From Candidatus Moranbacteria bacterium GW2011_GWE1_49_15 (GTDB lineage: Bacteria > Patescibacteriota > Minisyncoccia > Moranbacterales > GWC2-37-73), in assembly GCA_001003855.1 (NCBI GenBank), contig LCPX01000044.1:1-9988 (forward strand): 9,988 nt of DNA, written 5' to 3'. Of the stretch, positions 6,037 to 9,988 are shown one piece after another. A model generated the notes under the pieces. That model was not told the origin of the DNA. It saw only the letters and a program-made list of their open reading frames with translations, and searched no databases. How positions within the stretch are numbered: position 1 is the first letter of the stretch; each line of letters opens with the position of its first letter. Both the position numbers and the translations under genes were made by a program.

Positions 6037-6040
6037 CCTA

Positions 6041-7066
6041 ATGAAAAAAGTTTTTGAAATCAAAGGCGTGCATTTTGATCCGGTATTCGTACAATCAGGC
6101 ACGTTGAATTTCGGCGGCGAAGGATGGCGATACCACAAACCGCTGAAGGTCGTCCTGCCGGAAAGGTTCGATTTCTCCGGAACGACGGACGTTTCCAAGA
6201 CGACCACGTTCGCCCCGCGGCAAGGAAACATGCCTCTTGACGGAAACTTGCAACCGAAGGAACTGTTTCCCAAATGCATCTATGTCGACCACGCCAAAGG
6301 GATCGCGCTCAACGCGGTCGGCCTCAGCGGACCAGGAATGCCGGCCCTTCTGGAAAGAAGGATTTTGCAAAACAAAACCAGACCTTCGATCATTTCGATC
6401 ATGGCCGCGGACGGAAAGACCACGAATGAACGGCTGGAAGAAACCGACAGACTCGGCTTAGTCCTGGCGAAAGCGAAGGGCTCTTTCCGTGCCCCATTCG
6501 GCGTCGAAAATAACATCTCCTGCCCGAACACCGACCATGATCCCGCCGAAAAAGCGAAGCAGGAAAAAGCGCTGGCAGAAGAAGTTATCGAGCAAGGACG
6601 CATCCTGCGGCATCATCTGGGTTCCGACGCCGTACAAGGAATCAAGATCAACCCGCTCATGACTACCCGCACCGCCCTTCTGATCCAAGACTCCGGGGTA
6701 TACGACTACATCATGGTTTCAAACACGATTCCTTGGTTAGAACTTCCGGAATGGATCGACTGGCGAAAACTGTTCGGATCCGAAACCTCTCCTCTCATCA
6801 AGCGAGGACTCAAACAACCCGGCGGACTGTCGGGAGCACCTTTGCTTCCCATCGTCATGCGCTGGATCATCGAAGCCCGCGCGGCCGGAATCACCATCCC
6901 GATCATCGCAGGCGGAGGCGTCCTGCATCCCAAGGACGTGGATATCCTTTATTTCGCCGGGGCCACCTCCATCTCCCTGGGATCCGTGGCTTTCTTGAAA
7001 CCCCATAACGTACAACCGATCATCAAACGGGCCAATCAACTTTTCGGAGGGATCTATGAATACTGA
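6041..7066 (+). CDS. pyrD: Dihydroorotate dehydrogenase-like flavoprotein (class 1 type)
   Basis: The 341-residue product carries the FMN-barrel motifs of dihydroorotate dehydrogenase, which oxidises dihydroorotate to orotate. Numbering from the ATG at 6041: SKTTT...PRQGN (about 52-63), the stretch that binds FMN and substrate; NAVGLSGPG (91-99); NISCPNT with a cysteine at 161 in the catalytic-base position, the class 1 residue (class 2 has serine); KINPL with Lys202; VSNTI (226-230); GGLSGAPLLP; IIAGGGV and GATSISLGS near the phosphate site. No hydrophobic N-terminal membrane extension is seen, as expected for class 1. It overlaps the dihydroorotase gene, which makes its substrate. Class 1B enzymes need the PyrK iron-sulfur partner and no pyrK is in view, so the electron acceptor is unknown. 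The sequence is divergent, and a related FMN oxidoreductase remains possible. The SD-preceded start at 6041 is preferred to 6014. Confidence 0.85.
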   Translation: MKKVFEIKGVHFDPVFVQSGTLNFGGEGWRYHKPLKVVLPERFDFSGTTDVSKTTTFAPRQGNMPLDGNLQPKELFPKCIYVDHAKGIALNAVGLSGPGMPALLERRILQNKTRPSIISIMAADGKTTNERLEETDRLGLVLAKAKGSFRAPFGVENNISCPNTDHDPAEKAKQEKALAEEVIEQGRILRHHLGSDAVQGIKINPLMTTRTALLIQDSGVYDYIMVSNTIPWLELPEWIDWRKLFGSETSPLIKRGLKQPGGLSGAPLLPIVMRWIIEARAAGITIPIIAGGGVLHPKDVDILYFAGATSISLGSVAFLKPHNVQPIIKRANQLFGGIYEY

Positions 7067-8096
7067 AACTATCACCATATGCCGTCCTGACGACATGCAC
7101 GTCCATTTACGGGAAGGAGAAACTCTCAGCAACGTCCTCCCCTACACCTCCAGCATATTCGCCCGCGGCGTCGTGATGGGAAACCTCCCGGAACCGATAG
7201 CCACGGCTTCGGATGTCGAACGCTACCGCGAAGAAATCCTTTCCGTCGCGCCTGATTTTTCGCCCATCATGAGCATCATGCTGACCGAAAGCACCACACC
7301 GGAAACCCTGGAGAAAGCTTGCCGGGCCGGAGTCAAAGTCCTGAAATTCATTCCAGGAAACATCTCCACGGGATCGGCAAAAAAACTCGACCTTCCGCAT
7401 CTGCGGAAACTCACGCCCTTGTTGGAAAAAGTGCGCGATTTAGGAATGGTATTCTCATGTCATTTCGAGTGCGGATTTCATCCCAATGGCGCACCCATTC
7501 CGAAAATCCACCAGGAGAATTTCGCGATTCGGCACGCCAAGCATGTGGCTGATTTCGTGCCTGATTTGAAAATGGTGGTAGAGCACGTGACCACCGAGAG
7601 GATGATCGATTTTATCTTCTGGGAAGCTCCGGACAACATCGCCGCGACCATCACCGCCCACCACGCGATCCTGCTCTATGACGACGTTTGCGACAAGGAT
7701 GATTCCGTACGCAACCCGCTGCATTACTGCAAACCGGTGGCGAAACATGAAGCGGATCGAATGAAATTGCGCCAAATGATGACCACTGGGAATAGAAAGT
7801 TCTTCTTCGGTTCCGACACCGCCCCGCATCCGCTCTGGAAAAAGCGCGGCCCCAATCCCGCGGCCGGCATCTTTAGCGCCCCAGTGGCACTTCCTTTACT
7901 CTGCCAAATATTCGAAGAAGAAGACGCCCTGGAGAACCTGGAAAAATTCGTTTCGAAAAATGGCGCCGATTTCTACGGCCTGCCACGCAACCAAGGAACC
8001 ATCACTCTCAAAAAAGAGTCCTGGACCGTCCCCGAAGTCCTCGAAGGGACCACGGTCTTCATGGGCGGCAAAACATTGGACTGGAAAGTCTGCTAA
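7056..8096 (+). CDS. pyrC: Dihydroorotase, E. coli PyrC type
   Basis: This zinc amidohydrolase (346 residues, close to the 348 of E. coli PyrC) interconverts carbamoyl-aspartate and dihydroorotate. The metal and substrate ligands all appear in place: HVHLR with His15, His17 and Arg19; Asn43 in MGNL; Lys97 (VLKFIPGN) as the lysine expected to be carboxylated between the metals; His136 in CHFE; His177 in VEHVTT; and Asp254 in GSDTAPH. The short single-domain form belongs to the branch with E. coli PyrC rather than the longer form of Gram-positives. ATG 7056 lies inside the end of pyrD (11-bp overlap, other frame), and GGAGG at 7046-7050, 5 nt upstream, supports it and suggests translational coupling. 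A very stable terminator ends the unit 22 nt downstream. No other pyrimidine gene is in the window. Confidence 0.96.
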   Translation: MNTETITICRPDDMHVHLREGETLSNVLPYTSSIFARGVVMGNLPEPIATASDVERYREEILSVAPDFSPIMSIMLTESTTPETLEKACRAGVKVLKFIPGNISTGSAKKLDLPHLRKLTPLLEKVRDLGMVFSCHFECGFHPNGAPIPKIHQENFAIRHAKHVADFVPDLKMVVEHVTTERMIDFIFWEAPDNIAATITAHHAILLYDDVCDKDDSVRNPLHYCKPVAKHEADRMKLRQMMTTGNRKFFFGSDTAPHPLWKKRGPNPAAGIFSAPVALPLLCQIFEEEDALENLEKFVSKNGADFYGLPRNQGTITLKKESWTVPEVLEGTTVFMGGKTLDWKVC

Positions 8097-8117
8097 TGTG
8101 CGGCTTCCTAAAACCGA

Positions 8118-8160
8118 AAAGCCCGTTCACTTCACGCGAAGTGGACGGGCTTTATTTTTA
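8118..8160 (+). terminator. Terminator of the pyrD-pyrC unit
   Basis: A 16-bp stem (8118-8133 with 8138-8153, a single G-T wobble) closes an ACGC loop and is followed by ATTTTT. This is the longest and most GC-rich hairpin in the window. On the minus strand the mirror copy also has a T run after it (TTTCGG), but a poorer one. Confidence 0.92.
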
Positions 8161-8189
8161 CAAAAAAACACTTTGAAAAATCAAAGTGT
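8161..8189 (-). terminator. Minus-strand terminator facing the pyr terminator
   Basis: ACACTTTGA (8168-8176) and TCAAAGTGT (8181-8189) form a perfect 9-bp stem with an AAAA loop on the plus strand. On the minus strand it runs into seven T residues, so it stops leftward transcription from the CAP gene, 276 nt after that gene's stop. It stands back to back with the pyr terminator at the convergent gene ends. Confidence 0.75.
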
Positions 8190-8464
8190 CTCGCATTTCA
8201 TATCTGCATTTCGTATTTGGAATTCCGTATTTTTATCTGAACATTGCGAAGCGCGTTTCTGAATCCCAGCGCACGAGCGTTAAAAAATTTTGAAACGCAG
8301 CGTAGCGGAGTGTAAATTTTAATTGGCTTTCAAAATCTTTGATTTTGTCCAGACAATATATACCCGTAGGGTGCAGCGAGTAAGCGCCGGGATTCAGCCA
8401 GCGCGAGCACGTTCGGCATTTCTTTTGTTACGTTTCTTCATGCGAAGAAAAGTAAGACCACACG
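8190..8464. repeat. Non-coding stretch of nested inverted repeats
   Basis: I see no gene in these 275 bases. They hold CTGAATCCCAGCGC (8259-8272) with a 13-of-14 inverted partner GCGCCGGGATTCAG (8385-8398), GCGTTTC (8253-8259) with GAAACGC (8293-8299), CAAAATC-TTT-GATTTTG (8332-8348), and a hairpin TTAC.TTTCTTC-ATGC-GAAGAAA.GTAA (8428-8455). The density of imperfect palindromes resembles interspersed intergenic elements more than a 3' untranslated region. Copies elsewhere in the genome cannot be checked here. Confidence 0.5.
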
Positions 8465-9373
8465 TCATTCCTTCTGCTTCATCTGGTGAAGATAGATTAT
8501 GCGCATTTTCTCCATTTTCGCAGGCAACTTACGGAAAATCCTTTCATATTCCTTCATGCTTATCGTCTGCAAGGCCCTGCTTTTATTTTTCAAAGCGAAA
8601 TCTATTTTATGGAATCTTTTCAATATTTCCAAAACTCCGATACCCAAAAACAGGAACGACAGGGATATCATCACGTCTTTTTTCCAAGAAGCACTTTTCT
8701 CCAAAACGCTTCCCGCTTTCCTCAAGAAAGAATCGATTTCGTTTTTGAAAACCGAAACTCTGTTTCCCGCATTCGCTATGAAGTTACCTTTGCCGGCAGC
8801 CAGGGAACTGTCGATTAAAATAGCCTTTCCGTTTTCAAGCGGAGCCGCTTCCTCTTTTTGGGCCACCTTTTTCTCAGGAGCCGCCACCACCACGCCGCGG
8901 TTCCCGAACTGCTGGACCGTGATTATGGTTTCCTTGCCGTTCACCGTCCCGCTGACCACCGCCACACCGATTTCATTGAACTGCTCTCCCAGAATGTTTT
9001 TGCGGTGCGTCGCGCTGCCCATCAGCGCTTCGTTCTGTTTTTCGGCGCTCTTGAAATTTATGGCCAAATTCTCCCCGGCGAACTTATAATCATAGCCGGC
9101 TTTCCCGATCCAGTGCCATGGAGTCAGTCCCTCGGGCGAAGTGTGCGCGAAATAATCCTTGGAAAGCATGTCCTGGGCTTTTTCCTGCGCAGCTTTTGCA
9201 AGATCCTCATTTTGCGCCAAAAGGACCAGTCCCGCTTTTTCCCTTTCCGAATTGATAAGATCGATCACGTTTTCAGCCGTTATCTGGCTGGCCGAAACCG
9301 GCAAAGCCCAAAAGGCTCCGCCGCATAAGGCAAAAAGGGTGAAAATTGTGATTTTTATATCTGTTTTTTGCAT
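8465..9373 (-). CDS. Secreted CAP/SCP-domain protein with C-terminal membrane anchor
   Basis: The 302-residue product begins with a signal peptide (hydrophobic 8-24, likely cleaved after ASA or SAS near 28-29). A CAP domain of the bacterial YkwD kind covers about 36-157: the helix VIDLINSEREKAGL, HTSP with His77, GENLA with Glu101, SATHRKNIL with His123, NEIGVAV with Glu134, and the closing strand TVQQFG. His77, Glu101, His123 and Glu134 correspond to the conserved CAP cavity residues. A low-complexity linker (about 160-205), one transmembrane helix (about 233-251) and a basic, probably cytoplasmic tail of some 50 residues follow. Bacterial CAP proteins are mostly uncharacterised, so no reaction is assigned. 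ATG 9373 has no Shine-Dalgarno site. It is isolated between palindrome-rich spacers. Confidence 0.9.
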   Translation of the reverse strand: MQKTDIKITIFTLFALCGGAFWALPVSASQITAENVIDLINSEREKAGLVLLAQNEDLAKAAQEKAQDMLSKDYFAHTSPEGLTPWHWIGKAGYDYKFAGENLAINFKSAEKQNEALMGSATHRKNILGEQFNEIGVAVVSGTVNGKETIITVQQFGNRGVVVAAPEKKVAQKEEAAPLENGKAILIDSSLAAGKGNFIANAGNRVSVFKNEIDSFLRKAGSVLEKSASWKKDVMISLSFLFLGIGVLEILKRFHKIDFALKNKSRALQTISMKEYERIFRKLPAKMEKMRIIYLHQMKQKE

Positions 9374-9512
9374 AAAGTAAATTGGTATTTGCCCGGGGCA
9401 AGCCCCGGACCCTTCGGGTTACGCAGTAATCTGCGGCGCAATTAAGCCAATTTGTTATCTGCTCTCGCTCGGAAATGAAAGCTTACTTTCATTTCTCTCA
9501 CTTCGTTTGATA
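9374..9512. repeat. Cluster of palindromes between the HD and CAP genes
   Basis: Two nested structures lie side by side. The first has outer arms AAATTGG (9379-9385) and CCAATTT (9447-9453) enclosing three hairpins: CCGGGGC-AA-GCCCCGG (9393-9408), ACCC-TTC-GGGT (9409-9419) and CGCAG-TAAT-CTGCG (9422-9435). The second has outer TTATC/GATAA arms (about 9455-9512) around a perfect 10-bp hairpin GAAATGAAAG-CTTA-CTTTCATTTC (9472-9495). I see no coding frame with gene-like features here. The first structure is 75 nt and cloverleaf-like in layout but has no tRNA sequence features. Confidence 0.55.
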
Positions 9513-9549
9513 ATAAAAGAAAAAGGGCGCTCCGCGAGGAAACACCCTT
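9511..9549 (-). terminator. Terminator after the HD-domain gene
   Basis: On the minus strand AAGGG (9545-9549) pairs with CCCTT (9523-9527), and imperfect inner pairing closes on a TCGC loop. TTTTTCTTTTATTAT follows. The stem has G-T wobbles and one bulge, so it is less stable than the others, but the T tract is good. Confidence 0.65.
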
Positions 9550-9565
9550 CTATTTATCTTCTTCT

Positions 9566-9594
9566 ATTATACACCCAAAAAGGAGAAAAGTCAA
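9566..9594 (-). promoter_or_regulatory. Near-consensus sigma70-type promoter after the HD gene
   Basis: On the minus strand TTGACT (9589-9594), 17 nt, and TATAAT (9566-9571) make the best promoter in the window. The -35 starts 3 nt after the HD gene TAA (9598-9600). Predicted initiation near 9559 is only about 10 nt before the terminator stem, so the main product would be an RNA of about 45-50 nt unless transcription reads through to the CAP gene at 9373. Confidence 0.65.
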
Positions 9595-9597
9595 GGA

Positions 9598-9988
9598 TTA
9601 TCGATCAAATTCACGCAGGTAGCCCATGGCCTCCTCGAGCATCTTTTCCAGAAAATCCATCTCTTCCTTTTTCATTTTTCCCCTATTGCGTTTCATGAAA
9701 ATCTCAAGCACTCCCGGATTGATGAAGCTGATCTTGTCCGCCATCTGCAGATATTTCCCTTCCTTGGTCCTGGGCTTGCCTTTCAGGCCGTGGTGTAAGA
9801 TGCAATCCGCGATCTTATCATTCAAAATAAAATTCTCCTTTTCCAAAATCCCGATTCCCTTTTCCGCATGATCTTGCTCGCTCTCGACATAACCGATATC
9901 ATGGAGCCAGCCGGCCATTTCCAAGACCTCCCTGTCGACCGACCCGTCCCCCTCCGAAAGGGCTAGTGCTGTCTTGGTCACAGCCTTG
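9598..9988 (-). CDS. HD-domain phosphohydrolase-like protein (5' end missing)
   Basis: The reading frame stays open to the right edge of the window, so the N-terminus is missing; the GTG at 9981 is not a convincing start. The visible 129 or so residues show the HD superfamily pattern: the metal-binding doublet in AGWLHDIGY, a downstream HAEKG, the ILHHG motif and MADKISF with a conserved-type Asp. These are the usual ligands of metal-dependent phosphohydrolases acting on nucleotides or phosphate esters. The first His of the motif would lie just outside the window. The C-terminal end is helical and charged (MKRNRGKMKKEEMDFLEKMLEEAM). Substrate cannot be told. The stop is followed at once by a promoter and a terminator. 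Confidence 0.85.
   Translation of the reverse strand, partial: KAVTKTALALSEGDGSVDREVLEMAGWLHDIGYVESEQDHAEKGIGILEKENFILNDKIADCILHHGLKGKPRTKEGKYLQMADKISFINPGVLEIFMKRNRGKMKKEEMDFLEKMLEEAMGYLREFDR

Noticed and set aside
5883..6040. pyrBI-like attenuator before pyrD
   Set aside because: No stable hairpin followed by a T tract is present between the small ORF and the pyrD start.
9379..9453. 75-nt cloverleaf-like layout suggesting a tRNA
   Set aside because: The arms have no D-loop or TTCRA-type T-loop sequence on either strand, the stem lengths do not fit, and no sensible anticodon arm can be placed.
1..9988. CRISPR array, transposon, prophage or toxin-antitoxin module
   Set aside because: I found no regularly spaced direct repeats, no transposase or phage-like protein, and no paired small genes of known toxin-antitoxin type.

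Overview
The window looks like part of a small, streamlined bacterial genome. The gene types (slipin, SIMPL, secreted CAP protein, bactofilin-like membrane protein, FolC-type Mur ligase, large unrecognised anchored protein), the short intergenic gaps and the many starts without a Shine-Dalgarno site would suit Candidate Phyla Radiation/Patescibacteria. That placement is an impression from gene content; no rRNA or other marker is present to prove it.

Layout. Minus strand, read right to left: an HD-domain protein cut by the right edge (9598-9988); a CAP/SCP-domain protein with signal peptide and C-terminal anchor (8465-9373); then, beyond the plus-strand pyr genes, a 402-residue anchored, cysteine-rich protein of unknown function (4641-5849), a bactofilin-like multi-pass membrane protein interrupted by a one-base frameshift (3424-4540), a FolC-like Mur ligase (1990-3339), a SIMPL-domain protein (1024-1797), a slipin (217-960), and the first 32 codons of another membrane-anchored protein cut by the left edge (1-98). 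The only clear plus-strand genes are a pyrimidine pair: a dihydroorotate dehydrogenase-like flavoprotein (6041-7066) overlapping by 11 bp a dihydroorotase of the E. coli PyrC type (7056-8096). They catalyse consecutive steps, carbamoyl-aspartate to dihydroorotate to orotate. A possible 43-codon ORF precedes them.

Most minus-strand products are predicted to sit in or outside the cytoplasmic membrane, so much of the window serves the cell envelope. SIMPL and slipin are probably co-transcribed; most other minus-strand genes appear to be single units separated by hairpin terminators.

The regulatory layer is unusually readable. Several minus-strand genes have a TATAAT-like box 7-10 nt before the ATG and no Shine-Dalgarno site, which suggests leaderless mRNAs, whereas both pyr genes have strong GGAGG sites. 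Two gene ends (SPFH and HD) carry the same arrangement: stop codon, exactly 3 nt, a -35 box, 17 nt, TATAAT, about 16 nt, then a hairpin with a T tract. A third gene end has a degenerate version. Two intergenic stretches (8190-8464 and 9374-9512) are packed with palindromes and look like non-coding repeat elements. I found no tRNA, rRNA, CRISPR array, transposase or phage gene.
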